Origin: Firmicutes bacterium UBA4874
Lineage (GTDB): Bacteria; Bacillota; Clostridia; Caldicoprobacterales; DTU083
Assembly (NCBI GenBank): GCA_002399435.1
Contig: DHDO01000109.1
Coordinates: forward strand, 21,774 to 35,156
Length of the DNA stretch: 13,383 nt
Direction of reading: 5' to 3'
Shown: positions 1-6,981 of the stretch, piece after piece
How the letters are laid out: every line of letters begins with the position of its first letter
Position numbering within the stretch: the first letter of the stretch is position 1
The notes under the pieces: generated by a model
Seen by the model: only the letters and a program-made list of their open reading frames with translations
What the model was told of the DNA's origin: nothing
Databases searched by the model: none
Translations under genes and position numbers: made by a program

Positions 1-438
1 GGAACGGTTTTGGATCCCGAAAATGCTGTCAATGCCATTCAGGCAGGAGCGGATTTTGTCCTTTCCCCGACTTTGTCCATCAGGGTAATCGAGACCTGCA
101 ACCGATACAGCAGGCTGGCTGTCCCGGGAGTGCTGACACCAACGGAAATTCTGACTGCCTGGGAGGCAGGCGCACAGCTGGTCAAGATATTTCCTGCCAG
201 GGTGTTCGGGCCAAAGTATATCCAGGACATAAAAAGGCCGTTGCCTCAGGTGGAGATGATGCCGGTGGGCGGAGTTTCCCTGAAGAATGCAGCGGACTTT
301 ATGAAAAATGGCGCCTATGTCCTGGGCATCGGTTCTGCACTGGTCAATCCGGAATGGACGGAGCGGGGCGAATTTGGAAAAATTACGCAGGCTGCTGAAA
401 CATTTGTGAAGACCGTAAACGGAGTGACTGTGGTGTAA
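1..438 (+). CDS. eda: KDPG / 4-hydroxy-2-oxoglutarate aldolase, 5' part missing
   Basis: This is a class I aldolase that splits 2-dehydro-3-deoxy-6-phosphogluconate into pyruvate and glyceraldehyde 3-phosphate, the last step of Entner-Doudoroff and hexuronate breakdown in the cytosol. The reading frame is open from base 1 (GTVLDPENAVNAIQAGADF), so the first codon inside the window is not the start. About 145 residues are visible against roughly 205-215 for the family, so some 60-70 N-terminal residues, including the catalytic Glu region, lie upstream. The Schiff-base lysine is the K of LVKIFPA (codon 184-186). The phosphate-binding end (MPVGGVSLKNAADFMKNGA, then GIGSALV) is intact. Family members also act on 4-hydroxy-2-oxoglutarate, and the sequence does not settle the preferred substrate. 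The next gene starts 29 bp downstream but is functionally unrelated. Confidence 0.93.
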   Translation, partial: GTVLDPENAVNAIQAGADFVLSPTLSIRVIETCNRYSRLAVPGVLTPTEILTAWEAGAQLVKIFPARVFGPKYIQDIKRPLPQVEMMPVGGVSLKNAADFMKNGAYVLGIGSALVNPEWTERGEFGKITQAAETFVKTVNGVTVV

Positions 439-467
439 ACAGTTGCCAATAAAAGGCGGAGGTTGTT

Positions 468-2312
468 ATGGGGATCAGACGGAAGTGCGGCAGAGAGGAA
501 CCCGCGGACCATAAACCGGAGTGGAAGGAACTCGCGGGCCGTAAACCGGAGTGTAAGGAACCCGCCAGTCATAATCCGGAGTGGAAGGAACTTGTCGGCC
601 ATAAACCGGAGTGGAAGGAACTCGTCCGGGAAGCAAGGATAGAGCCATTGAACAAGGGCTGGTCAAGTGACAGAAAGTTTATCGTGGAAACCACGGACAG
701 ACAAAAGTTTCTGCTGCGTGTTTCCGAATTTTCTGAATATGAGCAAAAGCGAGCCGAGTACGAAATGCTGAAGCGCATGGCGGATTTGGGGGTTCCTGCT
801 CCGTTGCCTGTTGATTTCGGTGTGTGCAGCAATGGTAAAAGCGTTTACCAGCTGCTGACCTGGATTGACGGGGAAGATGCTGAAAAGGTTCTGCCATTGC
901 TGACAGACACGGAGCAATACGTTCTTGGCATGCAAAGCGGGGAAATTCTGCGGAAGATCCATTCCATCCCTGCGCCGGACACCCAGGAGAGTTGGGAGGT
1001 TCGATTCAACCGTAAGGCAAGCCGAAAAATGGAAAACTATCGTAAGTGTGGGCTCCGCTTTAAAGGCGATGAACAGGTACTCGACTACCTGGAGCAGAAC
1101 CGCGTTTTTCTTGCGAATCGTCCGCAATGTTACCAGCACGGCGATTATCACGTCGGCAATATGATAATCCGTGCAGATAAAACACTGTCCATTATTGACT
1201 GGAATCGTTCGGACTATGGGGACCCGTGGGAGGAGTTTAACCGCATTGTCTGGAGTGCTTCGGTAAGCCCGTTTTTTGCCACAGGACAGGTGCGCGGTTA
1301 TTTTGGCGGCGAACCGCCAATGAAGTTTTTTCAGCTGCTTGCGTTCTATATTGCCAGCAACACGCTGTCGTCTGTTTATTGGGCGATTCCGTTTGGTCAG
1401 GATGAAGTTGACACGATGATGAAGCAAACACAGGACGTACTTGCCTGGTTTGATAACATGCACAACCCCGTTCCAACGTGGTATCTGAAAGATTTGTATA
1501 TCCAGTATATTGACGGCGTTCCCCTGAAGCTGAAAGGACCGTTTGACCTGAACTTCATTCACCGCTACGGCAAGGTGTTTAAGGTGTTTGACGACCAGGA
1601 TAGCGGCAATCTGTGCTTTGGCGTACAGGCCGATGACGGTGAAAGATACTTTGTGAAATTTGCAGGCGCACCAACCGAGCCATACAAAGGCGAAATTACG
1701 GACGCAGTCAACCGTCTCAGAGTGACTGTACCGCTTTATCGTGACTTAGCGCATCCTGTACTGATAAAACTTGTGAAAGCTGAGGAAATCGTTGGCGGGT
1801 TTGCAATGGTATTCAAATGGGTTGATGCGATTTGCGCTCATCCGATGTATCCCGCAGACCATCAGAAGTTCAGGCAACTGCCGCTTGCTGTGAAACAGCA
1901 GATATTTGAGAGTGTTATGGAATTTCATGATTACGTTGCCGCAAAGGGCTATGTGGCCATTGATTTCTATGACGGGAGCATTATGTGGGATGACAAAAAT
2001 GAGCGGACGATTCTCTGTGATATAGACTTTTATCAGAAATCCCCGTATATCGGGCGGATGGGACTGTGGGGTTCCTCGCGCTTTGTTTCACCGGAAGAAT
2101 GCACCAACGGTGCAGTCCTTGACGAGGTTACGAACGTTTATACGATGGGCGCGACTGCATTCTGCCTGTTCGCTGATTCCGACCGTTCACCCGAAGCATG
2201 GCCGCTCTCGCCGGAATGTTATGCTGTTGCCCGGAAAGCGATAAATGATGAGCGCAGTCAGCGCCAGCAGTCTATAAAGCAGCTGCAGGAGGAATGGAGA
2301 GCGGCGCAGTGA
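468..2312 (+). CDS. Aminoglycoside-phosphotransferase-like kinase fused to a second protein-kinase-like domain
   Basis: This 614-residue protein carries two kinase-fold domains in tandem. Residues ~50-335 match the APH/choline-kinase family: HGDYHVGN at 224-231 is the catalytic loop and IIDW at 242-245 supplies the metal-binding Asp. This part ends at NPVPTW, where stand-alone homologues of about 300 residues usually end. Residues ~340-614 resemble a Firmicutes Ser/Thr-kinase-like family: K397 in YFVKF as the ATP lysine, AIDFYDGS (497-504) in place of HRDxxxxN, CDIDF (517-521) in place of DFG, and SSRFVSPEE as the activation-segment end. ATG 468 is favoured by GGCGGAGG a few bases upstream. 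Residues 11-50 are four copies of a 10-residue repeat (listed separately). No membrane segment is seen. The substrate is unknown; APH-like proteins in this group often act on small molecules other than antibiotics. Fold assignment is firm, function is not. Confidence 0.88.
   Translation: MGIRRKCGREEPADHKPEWKELAGRKPECKEPASHNPEWKELVGHKPEWKELVREARIEPLNKGWSSDRKFIVETTDRQKFLLRVSEFSEYEQKRAEYEMLKRMADLGVPAPLPVDFGVCSNGKSVYQLLTWIDGEDAEKVLPLLTDTEQYVLGMQSGEILRKIHSIPAPDTQESWEVRFNRKASRKMENYRKCGLRFKGDEQVLDYLEQNRVFLANRPQCYQHGDYHVGNMIIRADKTLSIIDWNRSDYGDPWEEFNRIVWSASVSPFFATGQVRGYFGGEPPMKFFQLLAFYIASNTLSSVYWAIPFGQDEVDTMMKQTQDVLAWFDNMHNPVPTWYLKDLYIQYIDGVPLKLKGPFDLNFIHRYGKVFKVFDDQDSGNLCFGVQADDGERYFVKFAGAPTEPYKGEITDAVNRLRVTVPLYRDLAHPVLIKLVKAEEIVGGFAMVFKWVDAICAHPMYPADHQKFRQLPLAVKQQIFESVMEFHDYVAAKGYVAIDFYDGSIMWDDKNERTILCDIDFYQKSPYIGRMGLWGSSRFVSPEECTNGAVLDEVTNVYTMGATAFCLFADSDRSPEAWPLSPECYAVARKAINDERSQRQQSIKQLQEEWRAAQ
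498..617 (+). repeat. Four tandem 30-bp in-frame repeats in the 5' end of the kinase gene
   Basis: Four head-to-tail units lie at 498-527, 528-557, 558-587 and 588-617, followed by a fifth partial unit (ELVRE). They encode EPADHKPEWK, ELAGRKPECK, EPASHNPEWK and ELVGHKPEWK. The last unit runs into KELVREARIEPL, which looks like the native N-terminus of this APH family, so the array appears to be an expansion of the original first codons. Units differ at several bases and many differences change the residue, so the expansion is not brand new. Confidence 0.9.
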
Positions 2313-2374
2313 AGAGGGGAAAAGTACTTCATCAGATAAAAAAGATTCCATAAGACAAAAGATAAGTAAAAAGG

Positions 2375-2388
2375 CGAACATATGTTTG
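2375..2388. promoter_or_regulatory. LexA (SOS) operator
   Basis: CGAACATATGTTTG matches the Gram-positive LexA/DinR consensus CGAACRNRYGTTYC at 13 of 14 positions, with only the last base different. It overlaps the TTGACA hexamer of the promoter for the radical SAM operon by three bases, so bound LexA would be expected to block RNA polymerase. This places the downstream DNA-repair-like pair in the SOS regulon. Confidence 0.8.
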
Positions 2389-2414
2389 ACAAATCTTTCT
2401 GAATATGATATTTT
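2386..2414 (+). promoter_or_regulatory. Sigma-A promoter for the radical SAM / DUF4130 operon
   Basis: TTGACA at 2386-2391 is a perfect -35 hexamer, and TATTTT at 2409-2414 follows after a 17-base spacer. An alternative -10, TATGAT at 2404-2409, would leave only 12 bases and is less likely. The predicted start near 2421 leaves about a 30-base leader with AGGAGGAG at 2436-2443 before the ATG at 2451. Confidence 0.65.
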
Positions 2415-2450
2415 GTAGCCAGATCGTTATCGTTCAGGAGGAGTCGCAGG

Positions 2451-3782
2451 ATGGAACTAAAGGATAAAATAGAACTACTCGCAGCGGCAGCAAAATACGA
2501 TGTTTCCTGTTCTTCCAGCGGCAGCAGCCGCCAGGGGAAGGAAGGGGAGCCGGGCAGCGCCCATTTGGCCGGGATCTGTCACAGCTGGTCCGATGATGGC
2601 CGCTGCATCTCCCTGCTCAAGATTTTGATGACCAATCAGTGCGTCTATGACTGTAAATATTGTGTTAATCGGGCATCCAACGATACGAGAAGGGTGATGC
2701 TGACACCGGATGAGTTGTCCTATTTGACCATCAGTTTCTATCGGCGGAATTATATTGAAGGTTTGTTCCTGAGTTCAGGGGTGATACGGGATCCTGATTA
2801 TACCATGGAACGGATGATAGAGACCGTCAAAAAGCTACGCTTTCAGTATCATTTCCATGGTTACATTCATCTGAAGGCGATTCCCGGATGTGATCCCCGG
2901 CTGCTGATCGATGCAGGCCGGCTGGTGGATCGTATGAGCGTGAATATTGAGATGCCCACCGGGGAAAGCCTGAAGCTGCTGGCCCCTCAAAAGAAAAAAG
3001 AATCGCTGATTGGCCCCATGCGTTTTATCCGGGACACAATTGCAGAGCAGAGGGACAGCTCCCGCTCGATTCGGAGCACTCCCGGGTTCATCCCGGCAGG
3101 CCAGACGACACAGATGATCATTGGAGCATCACCGGATAATGATGATAGGATTCTTACCCTGTCCGAAGGGTTATATCGCAGTTATCGGATGAAGCGGGTC
3201 TATTATTCCGCTTATATGCCGGTCGTTTCCCATCCCATGCTGCCGACAGTGGACAAGCCGCCCTTGCTGCGGGAGCACCGTCTTTATCAGGCGGATTGGC
3301 TACTGCGTTTTTATGGTTTTTCCGCCGGCGAGCTGCTGGATGCAGATCACCCCAATCTGGATTGTCTTGTGGATCCCAAGTCGGATTGGGCGGTTCGAAA
3401 CTATGATTTGTTTCCCGTGGAGATCAACACGGCCGATTATGAGACATTGCTGCGAGTACCGGGGATTGGAGTGAAATCGGCCGGAAGGATTGTAAATGCC
3501 CGTCGCGTCGGGGCACTGGATGGTGCTGATTTGAAGAAAATCGGGGTGGTATGGAAGCGCGCCCGGCATTTTGTAACCTGTCAGGGCAGATATTACGGGA
3601 GCTCTTTCCGGCAGATGGATCAGCTGAAGCAGGAGCTTATGCCTTACCAGGCTGCCAAAAAGCTGCAGACAGGTGGCAGTGAACAGCTGAGTTTTTTTCA
3701 GGAGATCCTGCCGCGAACCAAGTCCGGTCCCGAATCCGGTTTTCAGAATCTTTTCCTGGTGAAGGCAGGTGAGATTGGATGA
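2451..3782 (+). CDS. Radical SAM protein of the putative DNA modification/repair family (TIGR03916-like)
   Basis: This 443-residue radical SAM enzyme is expected to cleave S-adenosylmethionine at a 4Fe-4S cluster. The cluster cysteines are C64, C68 and C71 in CVYDCKYC. The surrounding block (CHSWSDDGRCISLLKILMTN before it, FLSSGVIRDPDYTMERM after it) is typical of the family annotated as a DNA modification/repair radical SAM protein. The C-terminal part has a helix-hairpin-helix DNA-binding segment at about 324-352 (EINTADYETLLRVPGIGVKS). Coupling of a radical SAM core to a DNA-binding hairpin suggests a base-lesion substrate, by analogy with spore photoproduct lyase, but no reaction is established. 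ATG 2451 follows AGGAGGAG with a 7-base spacer. The stop overlaps the start of the next gene as ATGA (3779-3782), implying translational coupling. Expression is probably SOS-controlled through the LexA box at 2375. Confidence 0.93.
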   Translation: MELKDKIELLAAAAKYDVSCSSSGSSRQGKEGEPGSAHLAGICHSWSDDGRCISLLKILMTNQCVYDCKYCVNRASNDTRRVMLTPDELSYLTISFYRRNYIEGLFLSSGVIRDPDYTMERMIETVKKLRFQYHFHGYIHLKAIPGCDPRLLIDAGRLVDRMSVNIEMPTGESLKLLAPQKKKESLIGPMRFIRDTIAEQRDSSRSIRSTPGFIPAGQTTQMIIGASPDNDDRILTLSEGLYRSYRMKRVYYSAYMPVVSHPMLPTVDKPPLLREHRLYQADWLLRFYGFSAGELLDADHPNLDCLVDPKSDWAVRNYDLFPVEINTADYETLLRVPGIGVKSAGRIVNARRVGALDGADLKKIGVVWKRARHFVTCQGRYYGSSFRQMDQLKQELMPYQAAKKLQTGGSEQLSFFQEILPRTKSGPESGFQNLFLVKAGEIG

Positions 3783-4543
3783 CTGATTGTTTCAACTACT
3801 TCAGCTATCAGTATGACGGCACGTTTGAAGGGCTGCTGACCTGCATCTATGAAGCTTACTATCGACATGAGGTACCGGAGCATATCTGCCGGGGGGATAC
3901 AGTTCAGGAAAGCCTGCTGGATTGCAGCATTCAGATTCCAACGGACCGCCGGAAGGCGGATAAGGTTCTTGAGTCCATCCGTGTAAAGATTTCGAAAGAG
4001 GCTTTGAGACATGCTTTTTATGCATATCTTTCTGAGTTGGATGATATCGGTGTGTGGATATACCGTTATTTGCGCCTTGGATGGAAAGTCGGTTCCGCGG
4101 TGGATCGCCATCTGCGGGAGGAGGAGGTATGGACGGTTCAGGAAGCAAGCCGGAAGGTGGAAGGGGAAGCCAATAGAATGCTGGGCCTGCTTCGATTCCG
4201 TGAGCTGAAAGGCGGGATTTACTATGCGCCAATGGGGCCGGATCACAATATTGTCAGTCTGATTGCACCGCATTTTGTTGATCGTCTGTCGGATCAGCAA
4301 TGGATGATTCACGATGTGAAAAGGGATATTGCCGCTGTATACAACACAAAAGACTGGGCTATAGCAGCTGTCCGGCAGAAACAGGCATTGTCCCCTGATA
4401 AGGACGAGCTGGAGTTTCAACAGCTCTGGAAGCAATACTTTCAAAGCATCACGATCCAGGGGAGATATCACCCGGGGCTCCAGCGGCAGTTTATGCCCAA
4501 ACGATACTGGAAGTACCTGGTCGAGAAGAATGGACAGGCATAA
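3779..4543 (+). CDS. DUF4130 putative DNA metabolism protein (TIGR03915-like), partner of the radical SAM protein
   Basis: This 254-residue protein belongs to the DUF4130 family that sits beside, or is fused to, parts of the radical SAM DNA-repair set. The recognisable blocks are the N-terminus (YQYDGTFEGLLTCIYEAYY), a central HNIVSLIAPHFVDRL with WMIHDVKR, and the C-terminal HPGLQRQFMPKRYWKYLVEK. In many bacteria the homologue carries an attached uracil-DNA-glycosylase-like domain. Here the protein ends right after DUF4130 and no such domain is present nearby. The start overlaps the stop of the radical SAM gene by four bases, so the two are made together. The biochemical role is unknown; the conserved linkage and the LexA-controlled promoter argue for DNA repair. 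The last codons overlap the first in-frame ATG of the truncated gene downstream. Confidence 0.9.
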   Translation: MTDCFNYFSYQYDGTFEGLLTCIYEAYYRHEVPEHICRGDTVQESLLDCSIQIPTDRRKADKVLESIRVKISKEALRHAFYAYLSELDDIGVWIYRYLRLGWKVGSAVDRHLREEEVWTVQEASRKVEGEANRMLGLLRFRELKGGIYYAPMGPDHNIVSLIAPHFVDRLSDQQWMIHDVKRDIAAVYNTKDWAIAAVRQKQALSPDKDELEFQQLWKQYFQSITIQGRYHPGLQRQFMPKRYWKYLVEKNGQA

Positions 4544-5195
4544 GATGGTCCTTTTACCAACAGACATAACAGAGATCCCTGGGCTTTGTCCCAAAGGGCT
4601 GCACTGTTATGATGGAAATTATGGAATTGCGGATTTCAATGCAAGAAAAGCGATGGTGGATCAGAGTGACCGCAGTGTTTTTAAAGTTGCGGATCAATTG
4701 AAATCAGAGGGATATGATTGCTCAGTACTGGTCATGGGAGAAACGCCTACATTTCCTTGTCATGCGCAGTATGAGAATGTATATTTATCACCGGGTACAA
4801 GCATTGTCTGTGATTTTGGATACTCTGAATTATATAGGGATGAGCCGTTTATCCCAGCGGGAATACTGCTGACCAGAGTAATCAGCCAGGCGGCTCCAGG
4901 TTATTTTACAATAGATTTGGGGTACAAGGGAATCGCAGCAGATCCGCCGGGCCAAAGGGGTAAGCTTCTGAATGTGCCGTATGCAGAGTCGGTTGAGCAA
5001 AATGAGGAGCACTGGATATGGAAGATAAAGGCAGGATATGAGGAGAAGAGGCCCACAATCGGAAGTGTGTTGTATGTGATGCCGACCCATATCTGCCCAA
5101 CCACCGCCTTATATGAGGAAGTACTTCTTGCGGGGAAAGGTGAAGTGATAGGCAAGTGGAAGGTAACCGCCAGAAACAGGAGGCTCACGATATAG
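4530..5195 (+). pseudogene. C-terminal fragment of a D-threonine-aldolase / D-serine-dehydratase-like PLP enzyme
   Basis: The 221-residue frame matches only the back of the D-threonine aldolase family (full length about 370). It begins at the end of the barrel (GLCPKGLHCYDGN), runs through VLVMGETPTFPCHAQYENV and LSPGTSIVCDFGY, and ends with the C-terminal metal-site block PTHICPT. The N-terminal alanine-racemase-like barrel with the PLP lysine is absent. In its place, upstream, is the end of the DUF4130 gene, so catalysis on D-threonine or D-serine is not possible from this fragment. The reading frame itself has no stop or shift, which suggests a recent deletion or rearrangement with a junction around 4545-4575. 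ATG 4530 lies inside the previous gene and ATG 4545 is an alternative. A stand-alone role for the C-terminal domain cannot be excluded but is less likely. Confidence 0.75.
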
Positions 5196-5417
5196 AAGAA
5201 ATTGAGTTCTTCACTGATTTGTGTAAGTGAGAGGGATACGGTTGGAAGGATCATTCCTCAAAACGATATCCCAGACCAGCACCGCAGGATTCGCGGATGA
5301 TCCCTATGCATACTTATCCCCAGCAGCAACCGGCGTGTGCATGATAACCATGGGCAAAAGGGTATCCGCAGTACAACGTCGAACAGATGAGAAACGCTAT
5401 TGATTGGAGGCATCAGA
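5196..5417. other. Intergenic stretch with apparent decay
   Basis: This 222-bp gap has no convincing gene. A short inverted repeat (GAAGAA 5195-5200 / TTCTTC 5207-5212) follows the truncated gene but lacks a T tract, so it is not a good terminator. One forward frame stays open from about 5227 to 5402 and contains FADDPYAYLSPAATGVCM followed by GKRVSAVQ. This faintly resembles the last motif of Cof-type HAD phosphatases (FGDxxND...AGxGVAMGNAxxxVK), but with key Asp/Asn positions altered. It may be a remnant of such a gene. The last bases carry GGAGG for the next gene. Confidence 0.3.
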
Positions 5418-6563
5418 ATGGATATTCATTTTGTATCAGAAGAAGACAGAGAATCGATAAAGCATATTCTGGCTTATTGCTTTGACTTGGCAGATGAGAC
5501 CTTACAGTCTGAAAATTGTTTGGGAGCTTTTGATGAAGGTAGATTGGCAGCTCTTTTGTATATTAACCCACTGGATATGTATTTCCATGGGAAAACAGTA
5601 GGCATGGGAGGGATTGGAGTGGTGTCCACGCTGCCTGAATATAGACATTCCCATTATGCATCCGGTCTGCTGATAAAATCTCTTGAGGTAATGAGGGACA
5701 GAGGATATCTGTTTTCCGCCCTCGGGCCTTTTTCCTATTCCTTTTACAGAAGGTATGGCTGGAATCTGGCGTTTCACAGGAAAAGATATCGGATATCCAT
5801 GGAGAACCTGAAAGCCTTCGAAAAGAGGAAAAGCACATTACGTCCCCTTGCCTTGAAAGATGCGGACAATGTAAGAAAACTATATGAAGCTTTTATGGCA
5901 AGGTATAATGGCCCCATACGCAGGAATGCAGAAAACTGGGAATCCAGGTTTAAAAAACTCAATACCAATGGAAACTATGCCTATGGCTGCAGCCATGATG
6001 GCAAAGGACTGGATGGGTATATTTTTTACTCCCTGAAGGGCATGGAATTTCATATCCATGAGATGGTGTATGATTCCTTGGAGACCAGACTGGACCTCCT
6101 TTGTTTTGTATATGCTCATAAAGCACAGGCAGATGATGTCATATGGCTTGCTCCCCCGGACGACAATACCCCCCTTTTATTGGAAAATCCGAACATAGAA
6201 CAGAGTATAAAAGCGGGTATGATGATCCGGGTCGTGGATGTGAAAAGGGTATTGGAAGCTTACTCCTTTCCACCGGAATATCATGGCTCATTTACTGTTA
6301 AGGTGGAGGATCTTTATGCTCCATGGAACAGTGTGCCTTTCCGGGTTGTTATTGGAAATGGGAATGCAGCCGTTGAGGGAATTGAGGATGGGCCCATTGA
6401 TGTGAAATGCGATATTCAGACCTTTTCACAGATTATGTTCGGATATCTGGGTATGGGAGAAGCAATGGAATTGGGGAAGATAGATACTTGCAGTCCGGAA
6501 TTGTTGGAAGATATCAAGAACCTGTTTGTGGGGCATCCTACCTGTGAGACAGATAGTTTTTAG
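5418..6563 (+). CDS. Eis-like GNAT N-acetyltransferase with SCP2-like C-terminal domain
   Basis: This 381-residue protein has the three-part Eis layout: an N-terminal GNAT domain, a second degenerate GNAT domain, and a sterol-carrier-like C-terminal domain (about 286-365: GSFTVKVEDLYAPW ... FSQIMFGYLGMGEAMEL). Eis-type enzymes transfer acetyl from acetyl-CoA to amines of aminoglycosides, peptides or unknown small molecules. The front domain shows MGGIGVVSTLPEYR, then SALGPFSYSFYRRYGW, both typical. The acetyl-CoA pyrophosphate loop at 76-81 reads RHSHYA, where related proteins usually have RxxGxG/A; the usual glycine is histidine. The chain ends in Phe, like mycobacterial Eis, whose C-terminal carboxylate acts as the catalytic base. 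ATG 5418 is chosen because GGAGG at 5406-5410 precedes it by 7 bases; an upstream TTG at 5400 has no such site. It appears to be a single-gene unit. The substrate is not predictable. Confidence 0.88.
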   Translation: MDIHFVSEEDRESIKHILAYCFDLADETLQSENCLGAFDEGRLAALLYINPLDMYFHGKTVGMGGIGVVSTLPEYRHSHYASGLLIKSLEVMRDRGYLFSALGPFSYSFYRRYGWNLAFHRKRYRISMENLKAFEKRKSTLRPLALKDADNVRKLYEAFMARYNGPIRRNAENWESRFKKLNTNGNYAYGCSHDGKGLDGYIFYSLKGMEFHIHEMVYDSLETRLDLLCFVYAHKAQADDVIWLAPPDDNTPLLLENPNIEQSIKAGMMIRVVDVKRVLEAYSFPPEYHGSFTVKVEDLYAPWNSVPFRVVIGNGNAAVEGIEDGPIDVKCDIQTFSQIMFGYLGMGEAMELGKIDTCSPELLEDIKNLFVGHPTCETDSF

Positions 6564-6594
6564 AGACTGCGATCAATGTTTTTGTTATCTTCCT

Positions 6595-6691
6595 CTTAGC
6601 ACTCTATAACTGTATTTTGTCGTCTGATCGCATTGTCGGCGGCATCAGAAGGGAGGACAAACTTAGCACTCTATATCTATATTTTATCGTC
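6595..6691. repeat. Imperfect 30-bp direct repeat, two copies
   Basis: The copies are 6595-6624 and 6662-6691. Both begin CTTAGCACTCTATA and end in a TATTTT(G/A)TCGTC-like tail, with 27 of 30 bases identical. They are separated by 37 bases. The first copy lies inside the 8-bp inverted repeat TGCGATCA/TGATCGCA. They could be protein-binding sites, remnants of a small mobile repeat, or RNA elements. Confidence 0.75.
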
Positions 6692-6778
6692 CACACTATG
6701 TGGTATTGTATATCGTACACCGCATGACTACCGTAATTTATATATCCCATTTTTATTACTTGCTTCTATTATACAGAT

Positions 6779-6842
6779 GACACTTAAGGTGTCTTCAAGT
6801 CCTTAAAGTATTTACTGGCTGGAAGCCAGTGGTCTTAGACCA
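6779..6842 (+). other. Cluster of three short hairpins, possible structured RNA
   Basis: GACAC(6779-6783)/GTGTC(6789-6793) has a 5-base loop. ACTGGCT(6814-6820)/AGCCAGT(6824-6830) is a perfect 7-bp stem with a 3-base loop. TGGTC(6830-6834)/GACCA(6838-6842) adjoins it. None is followed by a T run, so they are not intrinsic terminators. Spacing this tight in otherwise AT-rich DNA suggests a small RNA or a leader, but no known RNA family was recognised. Confidence 0.35.
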
Positions 6843-6903
6843 ACTACTTGTTAACCAAATTGGAAAAAGGCCTATTTTATGATAAGATAAGAGGCGTAAT
6901 TGT

Positions 6904-6970
6904 ACAGTGAGTGATTTACAGGAATATACAAATCCTGTAAGCCATTCGAAACATAAAAGCTGCTCACTGT
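6904..6970 (+). promoter_or_regulatory. Nested stem-loop immediately upstream of the methyltransferase ribosome site
   Basis: The outer arms are ACAGTGAG (6904-6911) and CTCACTGT (6963-6970), a perfect 8-bp pair. Inside are TTACAGGA (6916-6923) and TCCTGTAA (6933-6940), a second perfect 8-bp pair with a 9-base loop. The outer 3' arm ends three bases before AAAGGAGG. The structure could control translation of the methyltransferase, or serve as a DNA operator. Confidence 0.5.
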
Positions 6971-6973
6971 GAT

Positions 6974-6981
6974 AAAGGAGG
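6974..6981 (+). promoter_or_regulatory. Ribosome binding site deciding a TTG start
   Basis: AAAGGAGG is followed by a 7-base spacer to TTG 6989. No ATG or GTG lies in an equally good position, so the TTG is taken as the true start of the methyltransferase. Confidence 0.8.

Noticed and set aside
663..1562. Long minus-strand open frame (299 codons) opposite the kinase gene
   Set aside because: It lies wholly antisense to a well-supported gene, has no recognisable domain and no good ribosome site.
468..2312. Calling the kinase an aminoglycoside resistance gene
   Set aside because: The HGD/IDW motifs are shared by many small-molecule kinases and nothing here points to a particular resistance enzyme.
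3743..4594. Minus-strand open frame of 283 codons across the DUF4130 gene
   Set aside because: Shadow of the coding strand; composition is repetitive hydrophobic/His-rich and no family is recognised.
6595..6691. Two 30-bp repeats with a 37-base spacer, CRISPR-like in size
   Set aside because: Only two copies with three mismatches, no third copy on either side, no cas gene in the window, and no match to a repeat I recognise.
6775..6860. tRNA or Cas9-type tracrRNA in the hairpin cluster
   Set aside because: No TTCGA loop or acceptor pairing for a tRNA, and no cas9 or matching repeat for a tracrRNA.
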